This document shows, piece after piece, positions 43,695-52,598 of a stretch of DNA of 64,000 nucleotides. The notes beneath the pieces are model-generated. The model had not been told where the DNA came from. It did not search any database and was given only the letters and a program-made list of their open reading frames with translations. The stretch is taken from NCBI GenBank assembly GCA_049700455.1, contig JBNAVJ010000001.1, positions 496,001 to 560,000 on the forward strand, in the 5' to 3' direction. Origin of the DNA: JBNAVJ01 sp049700455 (GTDB lineage: Bacteria > Bacteroidota > Ignavibacteria > Tepidaquicellales > Tepidaquicellaceae). The translations under genes and the position numbers were made by a program. Numbering within the stretch: position 1 is the first letter of the stretch; each line of letters begins with the position of its first letter.

Positions 43695-45053
43695 TTATCC
43701 ATAAGCTGTTGAAGAGTCACTTCTGTATAAGAATATAAATCCTGAAAAAAGAATAAGTTCTCCTATTATAAACCTTGCCTGTATGACATAGTTTACAATA
43801 TTAACATTTCTCAAAAAGAAAAAATTATCAGGAATAGAAAGCAGTACATAGCCAATGCTGATTATAACTAACGGTAAAGGTATATATTTATTAGAACGTT
43901 TATCCCAGAGGTAAAGGATAAAAAATAGAGATGGGAAAAGCCAGATTAAACTCATTATCCATGTATAAGGACTTGAAAGTAATATAATCAGAATAGATAC
44001 TTGCCAGTAAAAAAAGTCGGAGAGATTCTGATCAGATTTGATGATTAAATTTTTTGTCCTGGTAATATAATAAAGTATAAAGAAGAAAATTGTAAAAACG
44101 ATTACAGATGTAAAGACTGGATTAACTACAATTCCCAGACTATTTGTGATGTTGTCAATTACTTTAACTAATGACGCTTTTGAATTAAAGCTTATAGATT
44201 CTGAAAGATACATTCTTCCCTCTATTAGTGAAACAGATATGGGGGTCATAGGGAAGTACTTAATAAGAATCCATACCGGAATTAACATCTCTTGTGTACC
44301 ACTACTCCCAAATGAGGCAATACGAGGAGCTTGAGAGGTAAAGTAGTCATATGTTATACCAGGTCCTACCATTATCAGTGTTAATATGGAAAGTGATGCT
44401 AAACTAACAAAGTATCCACCAAGGAGCTCTTTCTGTTTTTTCAAAACAAGAAATGGAATTATAAATAAAAGATACAACTTAAACAAAGTGGCGATTCCCA
44501 AAAGAATGCCTGCTGTAAAAAAAGATTTCTTATTTACAACAAGATAAATAGTTAATAATATAAACAATAAAGCAAAGTTATCAATCTGTCCCCTTTCAAG
44601 CAGTGCTATTAGTGGGAAAAAATTCAATGCTGCTATTAATATTATAAATATTTGCCATATTTTCTTAGTTCTAAAAGTAACAATTAATAAAAAAAGGTTT
44701 ACAAAGAGAATAATTACATTAATAACATTCCATAGAGACTTGGCAGAAAAATATGGTAGAATACTTAGTGGCTGAAAAAATTTTGCTAAAAGAGGGGGGT
44801 ACAAAAATCGGCTGTGTTGATATTGAGCAAAACCATCCCATAAATTCCAGTCTTCTAAAATATAATTTTTGTATGGTGATAGTCCTGCCACAACGGCTTT
44901 TCCTGCAGTGTAATATGCTGTGAAATCCATTTGTAAACTGTCAACCGAAAATTCATAGACAATATTGCCAAATCTGACCAGGGAAAAAACAAGTATAATT
45001 AATAATACCAAATAAATAGAATAAGAAATCTTATTTATTAAAAACTTATTCAA
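43695..45053 (-). CDS. GT87-type (DUF2029) polyprenol-dependent mannosyltransferase
   Basis: This 452-residue protein with about 10-11 hydrophobic helices has the GT87/DUF2029 signature QMDFTAYYTAGKAVVAGLSPY near residue 40, then LYPPLLAKFFQPLSILPY. Members use polyprenyl-phosphate sugars as donors on the outer face of the inner membrane. The start is TTG at 45053, overlapping the end of the upstream gene by 8 nt; there is no nearby ATG. It ends the minus glycan operon. Confidence 0.84.
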   Translation of the reverse strand: MNKFLINKISYSIYLVLLIILVFSLVRFGNIVYEFSVDSLQMDFTAYYTAGKAVVAGLSPYKNYILEDWNLWDGFAQYQHSRFLYPPLLAKFFQPLSILPYFSAKSLWNVINVIILFVNLFLLIVTFRTKKIWQIFIILIAALNFFPLIALLERGQIDNFALLFILLTIYLVVNKKSFFTAGILLGIATLFKLYLLFIIPFLVLKKQKELLGGYFVSLASLSILTLIMVGPGITYDYFTSQAPRIASFGSSGTQEMLIPVWILIKYFPMTPISVSLIEGRMYLSESISFNSKASLVKVIDNITNSLGIVVNPVFTSVIVFTIFFFILYYITRTKNLIIKSDQNLSDFFYWQVSILIILLSSPYTWIMSLIWLFPSLFFILYLWDKRSNKYIPLPLVIISIGYVLLSIPDNFFFLRNVNIVNYVIQARFIIGELILFSGFIFLYRSDSSTAYG

Positions 45054-46494
45054 GTGGCTTTCCGAGTTTGATTTTTATAAATGCTATGAAACACATTTTT
45101 GTTAGCAACCACCCGTCTCTAAATCTATTTATGTTAGTTGTTCCATACTTCCTTTCACCATATCGAATTGGAATTTCTATTATTTTTAGTTTAAGTTTAG
45201 CAGCACCAAAAAGTAAATCGAAGTCCCCAAAAGGGTCGAAATCACCAAAGAAATTCCTGTTTTTTGCTATACGATCATAATCCTTTTTAAATAATGCTTT
45301 TGTTCCGCAAAGGGTATCAGTAATGCGTTGGCCGAGTAGCCAGGTAAATACTTTACTAAAAAAAATGTTGCCTAATTTATTCAAAGTCCTCATAGCATTT
45401 TCATCCATTTGATACACCAATCTTGAACCGTTAATAAATTCCCCTTTTTTATTTTTTAAAGCTTTGTAGAATTTTGTTATGTCTTCTGGTGCTACGGTCA
45501 TATCAGCATCAAGAATTATCAAAACCTCACCTTTTGCTTTTTCAAAGCCGAGACGTACAGCATTCCCTTTCCCTTTACCTCTTTGTTTGAAAAGTCTAAT
45601 GTGTCTGTTGGGATGTTTTTTAATTGCAGCTTCTATTGTTTCATAGGTGTTGTCTGAGGAATTACCTTCAACGAAGATTATTTCTAATTGTTTCCCAAAA
45701 TCAGGAATTCTCTTTATAATTTCATCGATATTACCAGCTTCGTTTCTACAAGGAATAATTACTGAAACACTATAGTCTTCAGCTTTCTCTGCAGGAGTGG
45801 CAAATTTACCAGTAACAATTCCTGAAATACAGAATCGTCTTATAATAGGAAGTTGCGAAAAATATTTGTTGACTATAGTGGATATAAGAGGAACATTAAT
45901 GGGGAATAGCATCAGGTAATCTACAGCAATGGGCAGGAAATCAGTTAAAAGTAAAAGATTCTTGATTTCGTCGATATATAACCAATTCATTATTCCCTCC
46001 TTAAGCTTAAGTCGTAGAGCTTCAGCAATTTTTAGAATTGGATTCCAGAAGTAGTTATAATAAGTAACTATTATTTTTGTACCCTGTCCAGATACTATAT
46101 GTAAGTTTTCAAAAGTTAATTGTATGTCTTTTAATGTTCCAATTAAATCAGAAAGTATTATGTAATCAAAAGTTAAATTAAGGGCATGTAAATCAAGCTT
46201 GATTTTTTCGTCTTCGATATCTCCCTCGATGAATTTTATAGTTGGGTATTTATTTCTTGCTTTATTAATAAGATAAGGATTACGCTCTATCCCTACTGCA
46301 AAAGAAGGGTTTATAAAAGCAAGACTATCTCCTTCCCCACATCCTATTTCCAAAACTTTGCTATCAGGTTTAATGAGAGACTTAAAGTATTTATCGAGTT
46401 CAGTGTGATAATAAGAATGACGCTTACGCCAATATGTTTTTGAGGTGGCATATTCTTCTGAAATTAAATAGTTATCTCTACTAACTTTATTCAT
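45046..46494 (-). CDS. Methyltransferase-glycosyltransferase family 2 fusion
   Basis: This 482-residue two-domain protein has a class I methyltransferase in residues 1-220, with motif I KVLEIGCGEGDSLAFI. Residues 235-482 form a GT2 domain of the DPM1/polyprenyl-phosphate type, with VSVIIPCRNEAGNIDEIIKRI, IFVEGNSSDNTYETI, LIILDADMTVAPEDI and RYGERKYGTTNI. The GT half would make the polyprenyl-phosphate sugar that the neighbouring GT39 and GT87 proteins use. It overlaps the GT39 stop by 4 nt. The fusion is unusual but occurs in FCB glycan loci. Confidence 0.9.
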   Translation of the reverse strand: MNKVSRDNYLISEEYATSKTYWRKRHSYYHTELDKYFKSLIKPDSKVLEIGCGEGDSLAFINPSFAVGIERNPYLINKARNKYPTIKFIEGDIEDEKIKLDLHALNLTFDYIILSDLIGTLKDIQLTFENLHIVSGQGTKIIVTYYNYFWNPILKIAEALRLKLKEGIMNWLYIDEIKNLLLLTDFLPIAVDYLMLFPINVPLISTIVNKYFSQLPIIRRFCISGIVTGKFATPAEKAEDYSVSVIIPCRNEAGNIDEIIKRIPDFGKQLEIIFVEGNSSDNTYETIEAAIKKHPNRHIRLFKQRGKGKGNAVRLGFEKAKGEVLIILDADMTVAPEDITKFYKALKNKKGEFINGSRLVYQMDENAMRTLNKLGNIFFSKVFTWLLGQRITDTLCGTKALFKKDYDRIAKNRNFFGDFDPFGDFDLLFGAAKLKLKIIEIPIRYGERKYGTTNINRFRDGWLLTKMCFIAFIKIKLGKPLE

Positions 46495-47828
46495 TTCAAA
46501 AGATTATAAAATTCTATTGTCCAGACAGATATTAAAAAGAGACAGAAAACAACGGCTATAATTATACGTAAAGGTTGCATTTCTTGAAAAAGCCTTTTTC
46601 TAAGAAAAAGAGTTTGTGTAGTGCCTAATACGAAAAATGGAATTAACACATAGTGGTAACGAGCAAGAGCAACAAAAAGGAAGAAAACCAAAAGCCAGCT
46701 TATTATAAACCCATAGATAAAAAACCGCTTTTCAGTAAAACTTAAAATACCAAAGGTGCCCAGGATCATCACAATAAAATAAGGGATGTTTACAAAGCCA
46801 ATAAACAAAGGATTTATATCTCTATATACTTCTGTAGATGTACGAACTTTTCCTTCATCTGGTGTAAAATATAATAGAATCATTCTTTCGCTTGAAAAAA
46901 GATACCCCAATTTTTTTATTCCCGTAATAAAAAACTTATGAGGATTATTTATTGCATATTTCAATCCCTCTTTGTAAAATAGTTTATCTCTGAGTGCTTC
47001 GTCGTCAATATTGAATCGCTCGTCTGTTTCCTCTATTTTATGATACCATGTACCTGTGGCGTTTGGATTACTGCCAGCCCAAAAAGTAAATCCCCCCTGT
47101 GTTGCTATGGTAAAAGTACCAATAACGAGTTTATTCCGTATAAGCCACGGGGCTATTACAAGTGCAACTCCACAGAGGAAAATAAAACTGAATTTTATAA
47201 ATTTAAAAAATCTTGCTTTTGAATAACCCTCAAATATTTGTTTTCTAAAAAAGAAAATATAAAAAGGTATTAACGCTAAAGAAAATATAAAGGATGCTCG
47301 TACCAAAACAGCATATCCCCAAAGAAGACCTATAAAAAAAATACCATCGGGGAATTTTTTACCTAAACAATAATTCAATAATATAAGACTTAGAAAACCA
47401 AAGAGGGGTTCGGTCAGTATTGTTTGACTGAAAAGAATGTTAGATGGGAAAAATGCAAATATGGCAGTAGAAACAAGGGCATATTTGGTCTTAAAAAATT
47501 TAGTTGAAACTAAAAAAAACACTAAAATTGAAAAAATCTCAATAAAAGACTGAAAAAATTTTACCGATATTTGTTCTGTCCCAAATATTGCGTATAATAA
47601 GCTTAGGAAAAGAGGATAGCCACATGAAAGTACTGCAGTTGGTTTTCCGTTAAAGCTATAGGAACCTGTATATAATATACTTTTAGCGAGGTTATCATAT
47701 ACCATACTGTCACTACGCAGTGTTGTATTAAGGGAAAAAGCCAATATGACTTTTATTGCAAAAGGGGTTAATATAATGAAAAGTAAAAGTAGTTTTTCGT
47801 TTTTATTCAAGTTGGTAAAAAACTTCAT
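46491..47828 (-). CDS. GT39/ArnT-like glycosyltransferase
   Basis: This 445-residue membrane protein has about 11-12 helices. The first periplasmic loop holds TLRSDSMVYDNLAKSILYTGSYS, the acidic motif expected for the PMT_2/ArnT clan. Further segments include GYPLFLSLLYAIFG and ILTEPLFGFLSLILL. Enzymes of this clan transfer sugars from polyprenyl phosphate to lipid A, proteins or glycans. It sits one base after the methyltransferase gene and overlaps the fusion gene. Confidence 0.85.
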   Translation of the reverse strand: MKFFTNLNKNEKLLLLFIILTPFAIKVILAFSLNTTLRSDSMVYDNLAKSILYTGSYSFNGKPTAVLSCGYPLFLSLLYAIFGTEQISVKFFQSFIEIFSILVFFLVSTKFFKTKYALVSTAIFAFFPSNILFSQTILTEPLFGFLSLILLNYCLGKKFPDGIFFIGLLWGYAVLVRASFIFSLALIPFYIFFFRKQIFEGYSKARFFKFIKFSFIFLCGVALVIAPWLIRNKLVIGTFTIATQGGFTFWAGSNPNATGTWYHKIEETDERFNIDDEALRDKLFYKEGLKYAINNPHKFFITGIKKLGYLFSSERMILLYFTPDEGKVRTSTEVYRDINPLFIGFVNIPYFIVMILGTFGILSFTEKRFFIYGFIISWLLVFFLFVALARYHYVLIPFFVLGTTQTLFLRKRLFQEMQPLRIIIAVVFCLFLISVWTIEFYNLLK

Positions 47829-47829
47829 A

Positions 47830-48639
47830 CTACTTGCTTTTTTCTGCTATCAGTAAGATTCCTGCTCCCTTCTTGTTATCGAGCAGTATATCAATTTTCA
47901 TTAGACCTAACACGAACCACAATGTGAATAGATAATAAAAGGGTAGCAAAAAAAGAAATACTTTTGAAATGCCAACCATAAGTATAGGGTACTTAATACC
48001 TAATCGCCAGCTAAGTTGTCCCCAAAAGCCATAAGTATATTTGAATCTTATTACTTCTAACCCCGCAGCTTTTAGCTTGTTTATAATTTCACCCTTGTTG
48101 TATCCAATTCTTGCATGTTCTTCAATAAAGCTTTTATCTTCATCAGAATGAACGTCACTTCCTCCTAAATCAGAAGGAGTATTTACAAGCAGTTTCCCCC
48201 CTTTTTTTAGAGCAATTGCAAAGTTTCTAAAAACAGTCACATCATCTTCTATATGTTCCATTACGTCAACGGAAATTATAAAATCAAACTGTTCCTGGTA
48301 ATTAATGTTAAGTAAATCTTCTAGTTTAACTGTAACATTATCTGCGCTATTTTTCTGAAAAAAATTTTTACACTCGTTAACCTGGTCTTCTTTAATATCT
48401 ACAGCAAGAATATTTGAGTTTTTGAAAAACTTTGAAAGGAAGTATGTATATTGCCCAAATCCCATTCCTGCATCAAAAATCTTGATTTTTTCATTGCGAT
48501 TATACAGATGTTTAATCTCTTTTTTTACATGCCATGTGCGCAAAAACATTGTGTCAAGAATAAAATAAAATATTTTTCGTAAAAAGGGCTTTCCTGAAAT
48601 AAATCTTGCAAATATATTTTTAACCGAATCGTATTTCAT
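47830..48639 (-). CDS. SAM-dependent methyltransferase
   Basis: This 269-residue protein of the Methyltransf_11/25 type has motif I KIFDAGMGFGQYTYFLSKFF, followed by ILAVDIKEDQV and the post-motif FIISVDVMEHIEDDVTVF. A hydrophobic segment near the C-terminus (about 225-250) may tether it to the membrane. It belongs to the minus glycan operon, 5 nt after the GT4 gene and 1 nt before the GT39 gene. The substrate is likely a sugar or lipid-linked intermediate, inferred from the neighbours. Confidence 0.86.
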   Translation of the reverse strand: MKYDSVKNIFARFISGKPFLRKIFYFILDTMFLRTWHVKKEIKHLYNRNEKIKIFDAGMGFGQYTYFLSKFFKNSNILAVDIKEDQVNECKNFFQKNSADNVTVKLEDLLNINYQEQFDFIISVDVMEHIEDDVTVFRNFAIALKKGGKLLVNTPSDLGGSDVHSDEDKSFIEEHARIGYNKGEIINKLKAAGLEVIRFKYTYGFWGQLSWRLGIKYPILMVGISKVFLFLLPFYYLFTLWFVLGLMKIDILLDNKKGAGILLIAEKSK

Positions 48640-48644
48640 CTGTT

Positions 48645-49808
48645 TTAATGGTTTTTACTTTGGAGGTATAATGATTCAATTTCTGAAACAAAAGTTTCCC
48701 ACCTATATTTTTTCTTTTCAGTCTCTATATATTTAGCAAACTTTTCCTCCAGCTTTTCAGCATAGAATCTGATCACTGCTTCTGAAATTTCAGCACTGCT
48801 AGCTGGATTGATGACTAAGCCAGTTTTTTCGTTTATAACCACTTCTGAAAGACCCCCAACATTTGTAACTATTACAGGTTTATTGTAATAATAACAAATT
48901 TGTACAATACCACTCTGAGTTGCATTCAGATAAGGTAATACAACACAATCTGATGCTGAAAAAAAGTATCGAACCATTTCATCAGGAACAAAATTATTTA
49001 TAACATCTACATATTTTTCAATTCCTAATTCTTTAATGTATTGAAAGTATAATTCTTTATCTTCATAAAACTCACCAACAACAAGGAGTTTGACCTGGAT
49101 TTGATTTAATATTAAGGGCATGGCATTTAGTAAATAACTTAACCCCTTATATTTCCTTACGTAACCAAAAAATAATAACACCTTTTCGTTCTTGGCATTA
49201 ATACCGAAATTTGATTCCAAAAAATTCCTTGCTTGAATTTTATCTACTTTTTCCCCAAAAATGTTATATAAAGGATGAGGGGCAAATCTGTAAGGTTTAT
49301 TTTTTTTATTGAATCTAACCAGATCGGTTTCTACTGCTTTTGATTGTACAATAAAGAAATCTACCACCGAAAATAAAACCTTAGTTAAAAAAACATCGCC
49401 CAACCTCCGTTCGTGTGGAATGATGTTATCACAAATTACAAGTACTTTTGTGTTAAGGAACAGCTTTGTAATAAAAAATATTGTAAAAAAACAAGGAACG
49501 AAAAATGGAATCCAATACTTAAAAATAATCAGATCAGGCTTTTCCTTTTTAATTCTATAAGCTACAACAAACCAGTTAAACGGGTTTACTGAATCAATAA
49601 TAATTTTATTGTCTTCTTTAGAAATTTGCACAGCTGGAGTACCTTCTTCATATTGAGTTTTTCCAGGAAAAAGAAGTTTTGGATACTGTCTTTTGAAAGA
49701 GAATATTTTAACATTATGAGCAACTTTCAAATGCTTATAAAGAAGAGCATTGTATTGAGCTATTCCTCCTCTCATTGGATAGGCAGTACCAACTATTATG
49801 ACTTTCAT
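48645..49808 (-). CDS. Glycosyltransferase family 4
   Basis: This 387-residue GT-B enzyme starts KVIIVGTAYPMRGGIAQYNALL, a typical GT4 donor-acceptor N-terminus. The C-terminal half has VLLFFGYVRKYKGLSYLLNAM, LVVGEFYED and SDCVVLPYLNATQSGIVQICYYYNKP (in two stretches). Its start shares one base with the stop of the GT9 gene upstream. Probably adds a sugar to the same glycan as the surrounding genes. Confidence 0.89.
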   Translation of the reverse strand: MKVIIVGTAYPMRGGIAQYNALLYKHLKVAHNVKIFSFKRQYPKLLFPGKTQYEEGTPAVQISKEDNKIIIDSVNPFNWFVVAYRIKKEKPDLIIFKYWIPFFVPCFFTIFFITKLFLNTKVLVICDNIIPHERRLGDVFLTKVLFSVVDFFIVQSKAVETDLVRFNKKNKPYRFAPHPLYNIFGEKVDKIQARNFLESNFGINAKNEKVLLFFGYVRKYKGLSYLLNAMPLILNQIQVKLLVVGEFYEDKELYFQYIKELGIEKYVDVINNFVPDEMVRYFFSASDCVVLPYLNATQSGIVQICYYYNKPVIVTNVGGLSEVVINEKTGLVINPASSAEISEAVIRFYAEKLEEKFAKYIETEKKKYRWETFVSEIESLYLQSKNH

Positions 49809-50896
49809 TAAGACAGAAGTTTATTAACAGAATTAAAAACGTCTTCAGGGTATAGAAAATCCATACAGTTATATTCTGGATTGATACACCGTGGTGAAAA
49901 ATAGCATCTACATTCTTTGCTTGGTTGTACAATAATGCCTCGGCCAAACAGTTCAAATTCGTTTGAATTAAAAATATTGTTCATAAGGACAATTTTTTTC
50001 TGTAAACCAATAGCAATATGTAAAGCCATTGTTACCTGTGTTACAATTAAATCGCATTTATTAACTAGATGCAAAAATGTTTTTATGGGGAAGTAACCAA
50101 AGTATTTAGCATTTGTAATTTCCGCAAAGTTTCTGTTTTTTAAATCTTCATATTCCCCTCCTAAAAGCACAACCTCATAGTTGTTTTTCAACAGTAGTTC
50201 AATGAGTTTTAACCAATGGCTATCGCTCCAAAGTCTTGAGCTCCACCTACTACCACAACCCGTGTTCAACCCAACGATTTTTTTTGATTTATTAACATTA
50301 AATGTTTGATTAAAGCTATCATCTAATTCTAGGATATATTCTTCACCGTTGTATTTGTACCCACAAATTTCAAAAATTTCCTGAAGATAACTTTTTATAT
50401 TTGCTTTGGAAATAACATCAAAAATACCGGTTAAATATTTATGTTGTGCCGAAGAAGATAATGGATAACAGATTCCATCTTTTAAGTAAAAACCATACTT
50501 GGTCTTTGCATTGATTTTTGATGCAAGTGCTAGGGCTTCCCTATCTTTATCGAGATTTATGAGAATGTCAAAGTTGGTCTGTTGTAAATATAAGGCGTTT
50601 TGAAAATTCATTAATAATGGCTCATCAACACCGATATTACTCTTTTGAGGTAAAAGTTCGGTGTAGTAGGTAAGCCAAAACACTTTATAATCAGGAAAAT
50701 GTCTTTTTAAAGGAAAAAGCAATGGAGTGGTTCTGATAACATCACCAGCTGCCCCCAGTTTTATAATTAGGATTCTCCCTGCGGACTTTTTATAGTAGGT
50801 ACAGTCATTACAGGTTACTCTGTATTGTTTTGAAGGTTTACAGGGGACATCACCACGAAAATACCAGCAATCTGTTTTTATATTACCAATATCCAT
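49808..50896 (-). CDS. Glycosyltransferase family 9 (heptosyltransferase-like) with N-terminal cysteine cluster
   Basis: This 362-residue protein has a GT9 domain that starts RILIIKLGAAGDVIRTTPLL (residues 41-60), a diagnostic of the ADP-heptose transferase family, followed by ILINLDKDREALALASKI. Ahead of it lies a 40-residue extension with four Cys (10, 19, 29, 32), and the C-terminus has three more Cys (CRCYFSPRC and NC). The start was set at ATG 50896 rather than the TTG six codons upstream. It is the first gene of the minus operon and should add heptose or a similar sugar to core glycan. Confidence 0.86.
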   Translation of the reverse strand: MDIGNIKTDCWYFRGDVPCKPSKQYRVTCNDCTYYKKSAGRILIIKLGAAGDVIRTTPLLFPLKRHFPDYKVFWLTYYTELLPQKSNIGVDEPLLMNFQNALYLQQTNFDILINLDKDREALALASKINAKTKYGFYLKDGICYPLSSSAQHKYLTGIFDVISKANIKSYLQEIFEICGYKYNGEEYILELDDSFNQTFNVNKSKKIVGLNTGCGSRWSSRLWSDSHWLKLIELLLKNNYEVVLLGGEYEDLKNRNFAEITNAKYFGYFPIKTFLHLVNKCDLIVTQVTMALHIAIGLQKKIVLMNNIFNSNEFELFGRGIIVQPSKECRCYFSPRCINPEYNCMDFLYPEDVFNSVNKLLS

Positions 50897-51025
50897 AAAT
50901 GATAAATTTTTCAAATATAGAATTATTTAGACTTAATTGTAATTCATTAATAAGTTAGAAATAGAGAACGAAACAGCTACATAAAATATGATTACGGAGC
51001 TTTTTTCTATTAAAAAGAAGATATG

Positions 51026-51061
51026 AGATAAAGCTTAAAATACCTAACTTTATCTTTTTTT
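51026..51061. terminator. Possible terminator hairpin between GT9 and DoxX genes
   Basis: AGATAAAG (51026-51033) pairs with CTTTATCT (51048-51055), followed by a T run on the plus strand. No plus-strand gene lies upstream of it, and on the minus strand, where it would end DoxX transcription, the T tract is weak and offset. The hairpin is real on paper but its use is doubtful. Confidence 0.35.
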
Positions 51062-51107
51062 GCTGGAATGTTGAAAAAAGTACTAATTAAACAAACTTGA
51101 TTCTAAT

Positions 51108-51506
51108 TTATTTAGAATCCTCATTAAGTGTCTTTCTTCCATCAATACTGATTGTTCCTGCTCCGTAAACTGAAATGAATAGTAAACCCCCCATTATTGC
51201 AAGATTTTTCCAGAACATAATTACTTGTAGGGGCTCACTAAAATGCGTATGAAATATCAAGGTAGTAGGAATCAGAAAAATAAACAATGCAAGTGCACCC
51301 CATTTTGCTTTAAAACCTAAAATAATAGATAAAGAGCCAAGAATTTCAACAATAATAGCCAATATAAGGAATGCTCTTCTAAATGGCATCCCGTACATTG
51401 CCATGTATTCTTTTGTCCCTTGAAAGTTAGTAATTTTTTCCAATCCAGCTACTAAGAAGATAAGTGAAACAAAAATTCTTCCTACTAAAGAAATAATAGA
51501 TTTCAT
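51108..51506 (-). CDS. DoxX family membrane protein
   Basis: This 132-residue protein has four hydrophobic helices. The DoxX signature is visible: RIFVSLIFLVAGLEKITNF near the start and MPFRRAFLILAIIVEILGSLSIILG. Family members act in redox or respiratory-quinone related processes, but most are uncharacterised. ATG 51506 has an excellent ribosome site (AAAGGAG, 6 nt upstream). No functional partner gene is adjacent. Confidence 0.88.
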   Translation of the reverse strand: MKSIISLVGRIFVSLIFLVAGLEKITNFQGTKEYMAMYGMPFRRAFLILAIIVEILGSLSIILGFKAKWGALALFIFLIPTTLIFHTHFSEPLQVIMFWKNLAIMGGLLFISVYGAGTISIDGRKTLNEDSK

Positions 51507-51953
51507 TATATCTCCTTTTTTTACTAAGTTACTCAAATTAAGATATTATGTCAATAGCTGAAAAAAAAATAATTTGTCTGGCGAGAAACGTGCAAGATTA
51601 ATTATCTGCAATATTAAATAATAGATTAAAACAATTAAAATACAGGAATGATAGCGAGGCTGTTTATTTCTGTGACAGTTTACCAGTATTTAATTTATAA
51701 AATCTCGAACTAATCTTAAGTTTCCCTCAAGATCCAGCCTATTTCCCATCAACGTTCACCTATTTGCAATGGTTTCTGTTAGTTTATCTGACTTTTGTAA
51801 AAATAATAAAAAATGTAGATATAGAGGGCAGTATATTTCAAATCATTAAACATACCTTAAACAAAATTAAGTGGGATTTTTTAATGAGAAAAAAATGGTA
51901 AAAACAAAAAACCTCTGAAACCTTATTAATAAAATTTCTAAAGATTTATCTTG
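51507..51953. other. Intergenic between DoxX start and tRNA-Leu
   Basis: About 450 nt, AT-rich. No ORF over 40 codons with a family signature, no strong hairpin and no repeat stood out. It should hold the DoxX promoter and the 3' end of the tRNA-Leu transcript. Confidence 0.4.
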
Positions 51954-52039
51954 TGCCCGAGATCGGAATCGAACCGATACCGCCTTTGCAGGCGACAGGA
52001 TTTTAAGTCCTGCGCGTCTACCATTTCCGCCACTCGGGC
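51954..52039 (-). tRNA. tRNA-Leu (TAA)
   Basis: On the minus strand the acceptor GCCCGAG pairs with CTCGGGC and discriminator A. The anticodon arm is CAGGA-CTTAAAA-TCCTG, anticodon TAA. A long variable arm (TCGCCTGCAAAGGCGGT region) marks a class II tRNA. The T arm is ATCGG-TTCGATT-CCGAT. CCA is not encoded. 86 nt. Confidence 0.96.
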
Positions 52040-52490
52040 TTTCTAAAACTGCTAAAGTTTTGGTTACAGCTATATTTTTATTTAAAGAGCTTTTAACAAT
52101 GTATAACTCTCAATGAACTAGTATAAAATACCTAATCTATAAAATTAATTCAATGAGATAAACTCTGTTGTAAAGTTTTCTCTGTTAGTAACAGGTCTCC
52201 TTCAATAATAATAAGAACAAGTAGTATTTTTTCTCCGCGTATTATAAAAGTTAATTCCTGTTTAAGAAGTAAGTGCTTCTGATCAATAATAATTTAGCAA
52301 GTTTTACTTGCTTTAAGTTCTTGATTGAAGTGTGATATTTTTGCACATTCTTAAATTTTAAAAAAGTCGCTTCAAAACAATGATTGTTGATAGTTACTGT
52401 TTTTGTGATAAGGGGGATGTTTGCTGTTTTATTGTTGTGATTTAATTGTACTACTCTCTGTATATGGAAATACTATAATCTAAATGAAAT
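52040..52490. other. Intergenic spacer with two small hairpins
   Basis: No gene was found. Two short perfect inverted repeats are visible: AGAAG (52265-52269) with CTTCT (52276-52280), and AGCAAGT (52296-52302) with ACTTGCT (52306-52312) around a TTT loop. Neither has a T tract long enough for a terminator. The tRNA-Leu promoter must lie in the left part. Confidence 0.4.
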
Positions 52491-52528
52491 AAAAAAACCC
52501 GGCGTAGCCCTAACGAGCATCCACCGGG
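52491..52528 (-). terminator. Intrinsic terminator of nrdJ
   Basis: Reading the minus strand, CCCGGTG and CGCCGGG pair (52522-52528 with 52498-52504, one G-U) with a 17-nt loop, followed by seven T. It lies about 70 nt downstream of the nrdJ stop and is much GC-richer than its surroundings. Confidence 0.85.
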
Positions 52529-52598
52529 AATTTGACGGAGGAACATAAATAGAAACGTTACAAGGAATAAAAAAGTTTCCTATATATACAATTCTTTG

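Noticed and set aside
52296..52312. Hairpin AGCAAGT/ACTTGCT
   Set aside because: Loop of three T and no T tract after; not a terminator and no gene to serve.
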